64,000 bases of DNA from NCBI GenBank assembly GCA_965153455.1, contig OZ234500.1, positions 1,426,001 to 1,490,000 of the forward strand, in the 5' to 3' direction. Position numbers and translations under genes: made by a program. Source of the DNA: Sphagnum compactum. Taxonomy: Eukaryota; Bryophyta; Sphagnopsida; Sphagnales. The first letter of the stretch is position 1. Each line of letters opens with the position of its first letter. This document shows positions 11,462 through 22,495 of this stretch, in pieces. The notes under the pieces are model-generated. The model had not been told where the DNA came from. It searched no databases and saw only the letters and a program-made list of their open reading frames with translations.

Positions 11462-14264
11462 AAAATAGGTGCCATGACCTTTAAGTTGTTGGATGCACGA
11501 GCTCTGGCTCTGGAAACAAGGAGTTCAACACACAATGCCCAGTCTTTGTACCCACCTGCAGCCACCAACTCTTAAAGATCTGCAAAATTTAAAGCTTGAG
11601 AAATTTTTCAAATCACAAAGTCGAGAATGATATGTTCATATGAAAATATGAACTGCATCTCAGGAGACACAGTAACTCTTTTTCAGTTCATGAATTGGTT
11701 TGTTTGGACATTGCATGCAGTGAGACTGGACAGTTTCTTTTAAATCCCAGCTGAGGATCTAGAACGTTTTCATGTAGAATTTAATTTTCAAGGGATATTC
11801 TCATGACTGTCAAGTCACACACACATATATTCGGCAAAATGTACATATTTGCTTCAAATGGTGACCATCCAAGGACACTTGCAAGATCTGACAATGTTCT
11901 GTAACATTTGGCTGTTGTCTTCATGAATTAGTTTTTATGAGATTTAACATTGAACTTGCAAATTAGGTTGAAGCAGATCATGAATTCAGGACTCCTAATG
12001 AAACCTGCAAGTGCTTGTGCTGATGACCCTAAACTTGCTAAACAGGCGCCGGGACAAGAAACTGTTATTATGAATTCATATTTGGGGGTTTGAAAATGAG
12101 TTTCTGAAGGGTAAAGTAGTACTTACCAGTGAGAACCTTTTTTTTTTAATCGACATGCAATATCTAATTAGTGTGACCTAGGTGGAGACCTGATTCCCTC
12201 CAGCCTTGCACATGCAGATCAGGTGTCTATAATCAATCTTTTTTCTTAATTTTCCACAAGGGAAGGACAAGACAGACTCTTCACAGATTGCAACCTAACT
12301 GTCATTTGAAATAAACAGAGCATTTTAAGCTAGCATTATACACCATGCCAACAGACTCTTAACAAATATGACCATCCACTATATGCACACATAGTACTCC
12401 AAATGTCACTCACACATTGGGTTAAGTTTGAGCCAAAATTTTATGCCCAAATTCCACACCAATGCACAGTCTCAAGATCCACAGGGGCAGAGCCCATAAA
12501 AGCAATAGTGTCTGTCTATTAAGGAAGCGTTCATAACTACCTACAAACCTACTGTCCCCTGCATACATAGCTATTTCTTCCTTCTTTAAAACCTACTCTA
12601 TCCCTCTCAACCTCAGCAAAAAAATGGAGTGGGTGGTCAAATACTCATACCTGGCCCTTGTTATAAAAGATTGTGGAATGCAGCCCACCAGCATCTGGAC
12701 AACTGGGCCTTGTTCTTGCAGCCTCATAATTATGTTATCTAACTAAGCTAGTGTGTTTTGTTTTGTTTGTTTGGTTTGTCATGTTGAGATCTCCCCACCA
12801 CAGTTTCCACACTAGTACCTATGATAACAGCTCATTATGCAGCATAAATAAGGATATATTAAAACCAACTGAATAATGTGGAAACTACTAGGGTTTATGT
12901 GGGTCCATATTTTATAATCAGACTAGGCCTGATGAGGCTGGAGCAATCTGCTGATTTTGATTCATGAGGAAGATTCAACAGTTTCAAATAAACAAGTAAA
13001 CGTTAATTCGCATTTACAGATCTACAATATTAATCTTAGCTCCGTACTCGACACTTATTCAGTGTTATTGGTGCTTGGACATGACTTGAAAATTCCTATC
13101 CTGGGAAATCTCCATATTTTTTAAGGATCACATGAAAGCCTCTGGTTTAGTGCCATGCTCAAGTTAAAAGCAAGTATTATAGAGCTCATGGACATGCTAG
13201 TGATGCACTACTGTAGAGCTCACATATGGACGTACTAGGGTACCTTCCATTGATCAGTTGCACAGGCTTCAGCTTTGGTAGGTCCCCTTGCTTTTCATTA
13301 GCATGAAGTCTGAACATTGAAATTCCCAAGCTGAAGGTGCAGCTACTCAATTTGGAAAGGTGCCCAGGCAAGCAAGTTTGCAGCTTGATTTCAGAAGGCA
13401 AAAGAGCTTGCCTGATCATTCATAAGCTGAATAACTAGTGTGACCAGTACCATTGACCGAAGTGTGAACTTGTTACCCAACCAATTGAATTTGTATTTTA
13501 AATTTGACATTACTTTCCACCGTCAATAGACTATGTACCTGCAGGAAAAGTGTGAACAGGACCTTGATAATAAAGCTCAATTGTGAAAAATTATTAAAAA
13601 ATTTCAGTGACAAAAATGACTCAAAATTCAATATCTCCCTCAATATAGGTCTAAAAATTACAAAATCACTTCCAAGAAATCCCACTCATCAAGGGCTTCC
13701 AGGGCCTTCATTTCCTTAAAATATTTAGTTTCGATTTTGTTAAATTTTCTTCAACAAAACTGTTCGATATTCAATAACTCTTGCATAGGAGGTCTAAACA
13801 CTACCAAACCACTGAGGTGCACTGGTACACTCACCAACGACTTTCCAACGGTAGCAAGGGCATGGGGCCGTGGTGTGGGAAATCTCATCATGACAAACAA
13901 AACAAACAAAGCACCTTCCTTGATAAAAATAAGAAACCCGGCATTGAACTGTAGGTCTCCTGCATTTTGAAGTTTGCTGACAATTTTGCAATATAATTCT
14001 CCAGATGCCTCACATAGTCATTAGTATTTCAGTGGCATTATATTTTTCACAAATGAGTAACTTATAGGAGTTCGTTCAACACAGAACTTGTACCAAGTTT
14101 TTTCCTTGAAACACTATATATACGTCATTTATAGATAATATGCTCTGACAGCTGCCCAGAAGATCAGGTTGGAACAATGGGTGACTTATTAACGTATGAC
14201 TCGAGGATTCAGTTGGACATGACGAGCATTCGTTAGACCACTGATTCTCTTGAACCGGTTGCAC
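11462..14264. other. SPX 3' region and intergenic sequence, no gene seen
   Basis: The first few hundred bases continue the old coding tail and a likely 3' UTR. Unit 1 has a deletion scar at 12353-12360, where 8 filler bases replace 127 bases kept in unit 2 (55288-55414). From about 13475 to 13930 there is a degenerate copy of the repeat family also found at 29363-30260. Open frames of 60-80 codons are not recognisable. Confidence 0.5.
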
Positions 14265-14690
14265 TGACGAGCCCATTCTCTTGTTGTTGAGGTGACCGTA
14301 GTTCGTCGTCTTGGCAGAAAGGCTGACTATATATGAATAGGTCAAACTTCAGCAGCTATGTTTGCCTTCAGAATTTGCCGCCTAGGGAATGAAGCGCGAG
14401 CTGTTCCCGGACTTCCTCTTCGCGCCTCATGACGTCCAAATCCTCTAGTATTATGCACCTGGAAAATGACGAGATTCACTACAAATTGTTCCCATGCAAT
14501 TCCACAACCAATTGGACGAGAGAAGAAAAGCAAGGATGTCGGAAGAGAAGTTAGACCCACTTGTTAGACCCACTTGACAGAATTGATCACATTCAAAGTT
14601 GCAACGTACTTTTTCATGAAAATTAATTGTGAAGGATTGGTTGATCTTCTGAAGCTCTATATCAAGCAGCCGCTCACACGCCAAGACCTG
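14265..14690 (-). pseudogene. Decayed SPX-domain gene relic, convergent with the intact SPX gene, unit 1
   Basis: Minus-strand translation gives RLLDIELQKINQSF (within 14690-14607), matching RMLDVEFIKINKHF of the SPX gene. After a GTACGT donor at the expected phase-0 place and a TTTCCAG acceptor, DLDVMRREEEVREQLALHS (about 14445-14385) matches the start of SPX exon 2. The frame then stops at 14370-14368, where the gene should continue. Farther on, TTNYG...KRMGSS (about 14305-14265) resembles the SPX lysine-helix region in another frame. No N-terminal MKFGK block was found. The splice phases no longer agree. The same lesions are in unit 2, so decay came before the duplication. Confidence 0.65.
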
Positions 14691-14699
14691 GAACATTGT

Positions 14700-17210
14700 C
14701 TTCATTGTGAACACCATATTCCTCATGAGACAATTCGACCTGATCACCATCTCGATTAACATGCAATACTGCTACTGGTCGACATCCTCCTGCAAGTCGA
14801 CAGAGGCGTCGTATAGCAATGTAAACGTTCACACTCCCCGCTCCCCGGCTCAACATTACGTGAAGTGCGTTACATGACTTTAGGGGCCTTGAGGGACTGT
14901 TGTTGTGCATGTGTCTCACTACGAAGTGTTGCAGAACGAAGCTGACGGATTTGAGCCATGATGAAAGTGTAATTAGGTCTTGATTTCCCCATGCATTCTG
15001 CAGCAGCTCGTTAACTGGAATAAGTACACTCGAAATACAAAGGAAATTTCTTTCTGAGCTGGCGCATGCAGATGCAGATAACTAGCCAGCTTCAAAGTGA
15101 TCTCCTTCTTCAACTGAAAAGAAAAAAAAACTGTCAGTAATTCCTGCTACAACAATTCCTAGTACGCCTTCCAGGCTGTAATAAGTTTAATGTCCAACAA
15201 CCAACTACCAGGGCTCTTGCAAAGAGGAAACAAGAACTACAAATTACTGCTAGTGCCACCACCAGCTGGGCCTCCAACAATCATAAAACTTTGCAGCAAA
15301 AAGCGTGAAGCTTCAAAGCAAAAAACGCATGAATATTACTGTTATATATTGATCCAGAGGCTACAATGACAAGAGCGCAGTAACCAACCCAGCTGCAGGT
15401 TTAAGGCTGTGTCACAAAATACGATGCCCAACACCCTGAGAACGCGTTTTCTTTCGGTTCTCAGGGCCCGCGTACGAAAACGGGAAAAAAACGGCACTCT
15501 CTAGACCTAGACCTGCGGCTGCCCTAGCCTGAAAACCTAAACATGAGGATCAAACTCAAATTGAAAATTTTTAATGCCAAATTTTGTTTTAGACAGAATA
15601 AAGTCATTTTTGAAAGTGTACATGTGTCTCACTCCATTACGTTTTTGTACGTTCTGCTTTTGAAATACCAATGTATTTTCCATTTTTTAGGCTGCCGGAA
15701 ATAACACATAATAAGTTTTCTGTGACCTTGTTTTTGGGGAAGATGAGATTATGTCTGGAAACTGAGAACCGTGATCAAATTCAGTTTTCAGATGGAGTTT
15801 TCCAAATGAAATCTTGATATAAGCTGTTGTTAATTGAAATGGATGCTAGCTGGTCATAATGCATATTCAGTTCGCACACACTCCCATTCACCACCAACCC
15901 AGATGTTCAAATGGATCTACACACCATCTGGAACAGTAGTTGCAAATGGTGAAAGTCCCTCGTTGTTTACTAGATTCCAATGTAATCCCCTTGATATGAA
16001 AATGGAGGTGTCTAGCCCTTAAGAACTGCTCCCACTGTTAATGAAAGCAGAAAATTACAAGCAATTCACTGAAGGATGGAATGCTCATTCAAGAAGAAAG
16101 CCTTCACACAGTAGATCAGGCTCAGAGGACAGGACCTTCAGAAGAAAAGGAATGTTCACAATCAGGGTTTTCTTTTTCAAATTCCTCAAGCAGGTGCACT
16201 GGCTAGGATCATCAGCATTAATTAACAGTAAATGGCAACTGTCCTGGTGGACTAGTAGATTTTCTTGGAATCCTGCCTAGTTCTGGCGACCTACAGGAAT
16301 ACGGTCTAAATCTGGTGACTTCTAAGTTTTTTACTCAAGGTATGGCGATTTTTTTTAAAATTCTTAAAAAGCCCTTTGTTGAATTTGGCAGCCCTTTCTT
16401 TTTGTCGCCAGGTTGTGAAAATTCGTTTTTAAAAAAAAAACATTGTTCACAATGTGGTCTCCACAGGGATTTGCCCACTATAGCACAAGTTGCCTGCCAA
16501 ACAATCAAACACCCAAAACCACCCCAACAGGGTACATTCATGATTGGGTCTAAATGTCAGGAACAAATTTCAGGACATGCTCAAAAATTGCTAATTCAGT
16601 TCAGGACTTGCCAATAAGGACAGTTATGTCATGTAAGACCTACTATTTGAGAGGGATTATTTTTCAAACTTTGATTAACCATGCCTATTTTCATGTGGGT
16701 CCTCCGTTTGAGCTACGTGGTCTCGTTAGGTTTGAAGTTTTATGCACTGGCCTCATCGTATGCGCAACTTTCTTTTCAGCTTTTGTGAACAATGTTTGAG
16801 CTTTATTGTATATCTTCCTTGGCATGAAACCTTGAAATTTTCTTTCAAGTGTTGTGTTATTTTCACATACATTGTGAGCTATGTTTTTTTTTGCATTATG
16901 GTAAGTTGCAGCTATTTTGTATAGTTGGGAGGTCAACTATGTTCTGGCTACACAAAATGATGAAGCAATTGCTGCCAAAAGGAGGTTTTGATCACATTTG
17001 AAGATTTTCGAAATGTTCATGCAATAGCTGCACACCAATTGGTTAAAAAATTGTTGAAGGCAACCTTGAGATTAAAGGCTTTGTCTTCCAATGTTGGTTT
17101 ATTGAAAGATTTCAAAAAATATGTATGTGAAACGCATGATAATGAACATGTTCAGTTTCAAAGTAATGTGTCTTTTGAGGGAATGAATGTATGTTTTTCT
17201 GGCATTTTTT
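14700..17210. other. Intergenic, no gene supported
   Basis: The left part is the presumed 5' side of the SPX relic and contains minus-strand frames that are intact in one unit and shifted in the other. A 10-bp perfect hairpin (CCCTGAGAAC 15434-15443 with GTTCTCAGGG 15457-15466) occurs in a GC-richer patch, and unit 2 has one arm base changed. From about 16690 onward the sequence becomes transposon-like and continues into a degenerate open frame (16988-17212). That frame lacks about 0.6 kb present in unit 2. Confidence 0.4.
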
Positions 17211-17714
17211 AACATGATTTGAGATATTCATTTCAAATCAAGGAATGGGTGTTTAACACTAAAAGGCATCAAGTGTCAAAATTAAAAGGTCAAAAATAAA
17301 TTTTTGTTGATTAGGTAATCAAGGTAAATGGTTCTATTTTAAAGTATGAAAGTGTCAAAAACACAAATAACCATAAGAATAAAGGCTAAAGGAAAATTTT
17401 AAATCTTACTTTCAAACAAGGAACAAACCAAGATTACGTGATGAAAAAACAAGAACATAAGAACTAAAAACAAGAACACGAAATGTGCAAGACAACATGA
17501 AAACAAATATTTATTATGCTAACATATGCAAACATGAATATGAAAAGAACATGACAAGACTATGATGTAAGATCATGCCTAAGACTAGTGTTGAACAAAC
17601 TAAACGAAATGAAGGTTTTATTTATATTTATACACCTTTGGAGATTTAACTCAAGAAAGTTTCTAAGGAGGTTTCTATGTGTGCATCAAGTAAGGAAGCT
17701 TTTTGAGAACCTCC

Positions 17715-18030
17715 TTAATTAAAAATCAATTATGAATTAACTAAAACTTAATTAGAAGTTAATTAGGATTTAACTAAGAATCAATTGGGAATTAGTTAAA
17801 TTTAATTAGGACTCAACTAAGAGTTAACTAAAATGAACTAAAAATTAACTAAGATTTAATTAGGAGTTAACTCGAATTTAACTAAAATTCAACTAAATTT
17901 AACTAAAAATGAATTAAAAATGAATTAAAAGTTAACTAAAAATGAACTAAGATTTAACTAAAAATGAACTAAAAGTGAATTAAAACTTAACTAAAAATTA
18001 ACTAAAAGTGAATTGAAACTAAACTAAAAG
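17715..18030. repeat. AT-rich degenerate tandem repeat (AACTAAAA/TTAACTAA words), unit 1
   Basis: About 315 bp are built from variants of a 10-14 bp word such as AACTAAAAGTTAACTAA, with unit length and spacing drifting. The same array occurs in unit 2 (62300-62653). There is no coding potential. Confidence 0.8.
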
Positions 18031-19055
18031 TTAGATACAAATTTATTATAAGACATGGATGAACATTCAAATGAATGAACCCCATGGCATTATTGTCCAT
18101 ACAGAAAGGAAAAAGTTTAAAATAACACAACTTGAGTTTGAAGTTAAAATGCTTCAAGACATAGTTAGATAAATACCAAAAGAAGGGGGTTGTGTTTCGA
18201 TTGTACCCATAGCACATCTTCCGTGATCCTAATTATAAATTCCACCTTAGTGAGAAATAGCTCCCAAGTAAATTTAATTTCAAGATCAATGAATGTCTTG
18301 TTTGTGCTTAGTGGTTTCCTTACAATGATTTTATTATTGCTAATCATGTGCACACATACCAGATATCTTGCATTGCATATTATGTTGGATTTCACACATG
18401 TTGCAAGGTTACTGAATGCAAGAAAAAGTTTCATCAAAATTGGCTATTGTCTATTGGGATTCAGCCATTAAGTGAAGAGATTTTTACATCTTTTAAAGCA
18501 TAATCATGGCTATGAAAATTGAAGGAGAAGGTTGCCATTGCTTTAGGGAAATTTTTGTTTCAAGCTCTTGAATTTGTATTTTGAAATCAAGGATTTAGGT
18601 TCAAATTTAATGTTTGTAAATTTAGGTCAATTTGTTTGCATTATTATTTAATTAACTCAAATGAAACAATTATACTCTTAGAAACACATTTTGCTTTCTA
18701 ATTGGAACCTAATTAGAAATCAACTTAGACTACATTCTTGAAAGTTAATAACAAGTTTAACATGAGTCAATTAATTTCCATAACAAGTCCACCACGAGGT
18801 TGGACTATACTTCAATATTGCCCTTAAGTCCTTTATTAAGTCCATTCAAAGTTCATTAGCAATCTAGCCTAACAAAATTGTGTCATTCAAATTCAGTCTA
18901 AGTCCATGGGAAGTCCATATGGAAATTATAATTCTTTGATGTCTAATCTTTTACCCATTAACTTCTTGGTTCATGCAAGTTTCTTAATATTCCAAAAACA
19001 TTTAGGTTTATGATCCTTAAAGTCATGTTTGCTGCCTTTGTGCTATTCCATCTTT

Positions 19056-19200
19056 GATGTCTTGATTTGTTTTTATGGTCATGTTGCATTTCCTTTTCCT
19101 TGTTTATGATGTCCTCAATTGCCTGTGTGGTCATGTTGCATTTCTTTTCCTTATTCATGATGTCCTAAATTGCCTTTGTAGTCATGTTGAATCTTTTCAC
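19056..19200. repeat. Three-copy 51-bp minisatellite
   Basis: Units start with GATGTCYT at 19056, 19108 and 19159. Each contains GTCATGTTG and a pyrimidine stretch, and the third unit is truncated. The array lies just outside the left 13-bp inverted end of the candidate 4.2-kb element. A related word, GATGTCCTAAATTGCCT, recurs just outside its right end (about 23470). The unit 2 copy is near 63665-63811. Confidence 0.7.
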
Positions 19201-19753
19201 GACACCAAAATGTGATTTTTATGATTAGGATATCTTGCGACTAATCTCCAAAAATAGTCATATAGTCACATATGGCAATTAATTGCTACCATCCTAATGA
19301 CTATAGTCAAAATTATGATTACATGAATATACTTACGATTATAATTAGGACTAAAAGTAATTATGATTAAAAATATGACTATAAACCTAGTGTATTCATA
19401 TTGAAACAATATTTGAATTTGAAATAGTATAACCAAATTCAATTTAGTTTGAAATGGACAAACAAATGCTTAAATGGTCTAATTTAATTTACCATAACTT
19501 AAATTATCACTTACTTTAACACAATTTAATTTACATTAGCTTAATTTAACCTAAATAACATAATTTGGTCTAATTTAGCCTAATGTATCTTAATTTAACA
19601 TAATTTCATATAATTTCATATAATTTAAACAAATTTAAAATAACTTATCTTAGTTTAATTATCCTAATTTGAACTTAACAAAATATAAATAACTTATTTT
19701 AGCTTGATTTAACCAATTTTAATTGGTATTTTTTTTAAACCAAATTAATTGAA

Positions 19754-20546
19754 TGGGTGTAATCACAATCCAACAAGCCAACAAGGGTGTTGGACTGCAA
19801 AAACAAATAGTCAAAATTGGATAAATATATATGTTCAACCATTTAAAACCATGGTAATCATGGCAAGTTATTGTTTTTTCATCCATATGAATGTTAAAAA
19901 AATTCAAATCAAAAATCCATTTGATGAAATTTTAAGTTGAAGTTTTGATTTAAGACCTTTAAAAAAGAACAACAACGCATTACACATGAGTCAATTTCAT
20001 AACGGACTATCAAAAAGGATTCATATAATAAAACACATTTGATGGGAAAAATTTAAGAGGATAAAAACCTATTAACCACACTAAAAAAACATTCATACTC
20101 TAAAATATGTGGAATTCTAAAACTTTGGAAATTCAAAAAACTTTTCAAAATTGATCCAAAATTTTAGATTTTCAAAAATCTTTTGCCACACATAAATAGA
20201 GTAAAATGTATATGATGTGTTAAAAAAGAGTTGTATTTTATTATACAAGGAAGCATAAAAATGTAAAAAAAAATAAAAATTGTTATGATTGAAATTGTCA
20301 TTATTTTTAAAGACAAAACATTGAATTTTACAAGGAATCAAGACACTTTAAAAAAATTGTATTTGTTAAAAAATGATGAAGAATGAAACATGTCATGTAC
20401 TTGGACAACTATAAGCATTTATTATAACAAGTTGCAAGAACAATTGTTCCAAAATTCATTCATATGAAAAGATAAATTTGGGAAAAAACACATACAATCA
20501 TGTTATAAAGTAATCATGTTGGTTCATTGTATTTCATTTGCACCCG
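19754..20546 (+). mobile_element. 793-bp non-autonomous TIR element with 7-bp target-site duplication
   Basis: The ends are TGGGTGTAATCACAAT and, at the right, ATTTCATTTGCACCCG. They form an imperfect inverted repeat starting GGGTGYAA. AATTGAA flanks it on both sides (19747-19753 and 20547-20553). A second copy lies at 25672-26444 in the opposite orientation. It has no conserved coding capacity. Duplication length and ends are compatible with a hAT-like MITE, but the superfamily is not proven. Confidence 0.65.
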
Positions 20547-21189
20547 AATTGAAACAAATTTAATCAAAATTAACCCAAGGGTGCATGCACAAATGGATGA
20601 ACTAATTTGAGTGTCATGTAAACCAATTATGCCTTGTGGTTGCCATTGCAATGCCCATATTGTTTTATAGATCTTGAAATTTATTAAAATAAATTTGATT
20701 TAAATATCTTAACTTGAATATCTACATGATGCACAAAATCATTTACAATTTTTAAAAATCGTAAAAACCATGAACTTTTGAACTCAAAACTCATGAACCA
20801 TACATTTAATTGCCATATTTTTGTGAACTATGATACGATACATTGATTGATGGGGTGTATGTTAGGAACTTGAAATTAATAAGATATCATAATAAGGAAT
20901 TTAAGGGTCCCCAAAAAACAAAAACTGAATTATAGGGTTATACTTATGGACTTTTGAATGGACTAATGAAAAGAATTTTTTTATAAATCCATATCATATT
21001 GGACGAAAAGGTGTTTATGACTTTTTGTTTACATGCTTAAAAAAAGAGAAATTCTAGATGATCCATTAATTACATGGAAAAAATATGAAAGAAATCAATG
21101 TAAACAAGTTGTAATTTCCAAAATCAGATTAGGATTTTGAATAAACATGGAATGTGGATTTGTAGCAAATTGGTCCACCCATCTGTGCA

Positions 21190-22495
21190 CCTACCCCCAA
21201 GTTTAGCCAAGTTTAACATAAGTGGTCTAATTTTGCCATGTTTTGCCTTGTTTTGCCAAGTCTATTCAAATTTAGCCTAAATAACCATGTTTAGCCAAAT
21301 TTAATGTTAATACCCTATTTCACCTAACTTATCCAAAAAATTTCAAATCTCGCCAAATTTTATTTTTAAATAGTCATGTTTAGCCAAATATAACCTCAAT
21401 ACCTTAATTTAGCCTAATTTTTCCAATTTTTACCAATTATAGCCAATTTAAAACTAAGTAGCTATGTTTTGTCATGTTTTGCCAAGTTTTGCATTAATAT
21501 TTAAATTTAACATAATTTCTCAATGTTTAGCCATGTCTAGTCAAGTTTAGATTAATTTATTTTAGTTTTGCCAAGTCTAGCCAAATTTAACTTAAATAGC
21601 CATATTTAGTCACAATACCTTAATTTAACTTAATTTATCCAAGTTTTGTCAAGTCTAGTTAAATTTAACCTAAATAGCCTCATTTAACCAAATTTTGCTT
21701 CAATATCTTAATTTAGTTTGATTTATCCAAGTTTTGTCAAGTTTAACCAAGTTTAACCCAAATAACCATATTAGCCAAATTTTGCCAAGTTTTTTTTCAA
21801 CACCCTAATTTAACTAATTTTTTCTAAAATTTGCCAAGGTAACTAAGTTTCATCTAAATAGCCACATTTTACCAAGTCTTGCCAAGTTTAACCAAATTTA
21901 ACCTTAATAGCCAAGTTTAGGGTCTAAGGTTTAGGGTTTAGGGGTTTAAGTTTTGCCAAATTTAACCAAGTTTAACCAAAATAGCCATGTTTTACCAAAT
22001 TTTGTTAAATTTTACCTCTATACCCTAATTTAGCCTAATTTATGTAAATTTTGCCAAGTTTTGCCCAGTTTAACCAAGTTTAACCTAAATTACAATGTTT
22101 TGCCAAGTTTTGCCAAGTTTTGTTTCAATACCTTAGTTTAGTTTAATTTATTTAAATTTTGCCAAGTTTTATTAAGTTTAACCCAAATAGCCAAGTTTTG
22201 CCAAAATTAATCAAATTTAACCTAAATAGTCAGGTTTAGCTAAGTCTAACCAAGTTTAACCTAAATAATTATGTTTAGTCAAGTTTTGTTTCAATACTAA
22301 TTTAACTTAATTTATTTAAATTTTGCTAAATTTTACCAAGTTTATTTTCAATACCCTAGTTTAGTCGAATTTATCTAAGTTTTACCAAGTGTAGCAAAGT
22401 TTTGCCAAGTTTTCTTAAGTGTTCTAAATTTTCCTAATTTTTCCAACTCTAGTTAAATTTATTTTAAATTGTCTAATTTAGTTTAATTTTTCCAA
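21190..22495. repeat. 1.3-kb degenerate array of TTTTGCCAAGTTTAACC-type units
   Basis: Dozens of variants of GCCAAGTTTAACCTAAATAG and TTTTGCCAAG follow one another with no fixed period. A plant-telomere-like GGTTTAGGG run occurs once (about 21928-21950). Similar words (TAATTTAACCTAA) occupy 19440-19740. The array is non-coding and appears to have grown by many local duplications. Confidence 0.75.

Larger units (their letters stand above)
1..19384 (+). repeat. Segmental duplication, unit 1
   Basis: This stretch is collinear with 40610-63994 in the same orientation. Long blocks match almost base for base, including genes, introns and intergenic debris. Its left end lies outside the window, because COX16 is cut by the window edge. 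Its right end is at or beyond 19384, where the last six bases of unit 2 in the window stop matching. Unit-specific events here are a solo LTR (2427-3368), loss of 3.24 kb at about 3703/3704, loss of about 0.6 kb near 16936, and loss of about 127 bp with filler at 12353-12360. Both protein genes carry premature stops. Confidence 0.95.

Noticed and set aside
15434-15466. 10-bp perfect hairpin read as a transcription terminator
   Set aside because: Plant nuclear genes do not use such terminators, no gene ends here, and one arm is altered in unit 2.
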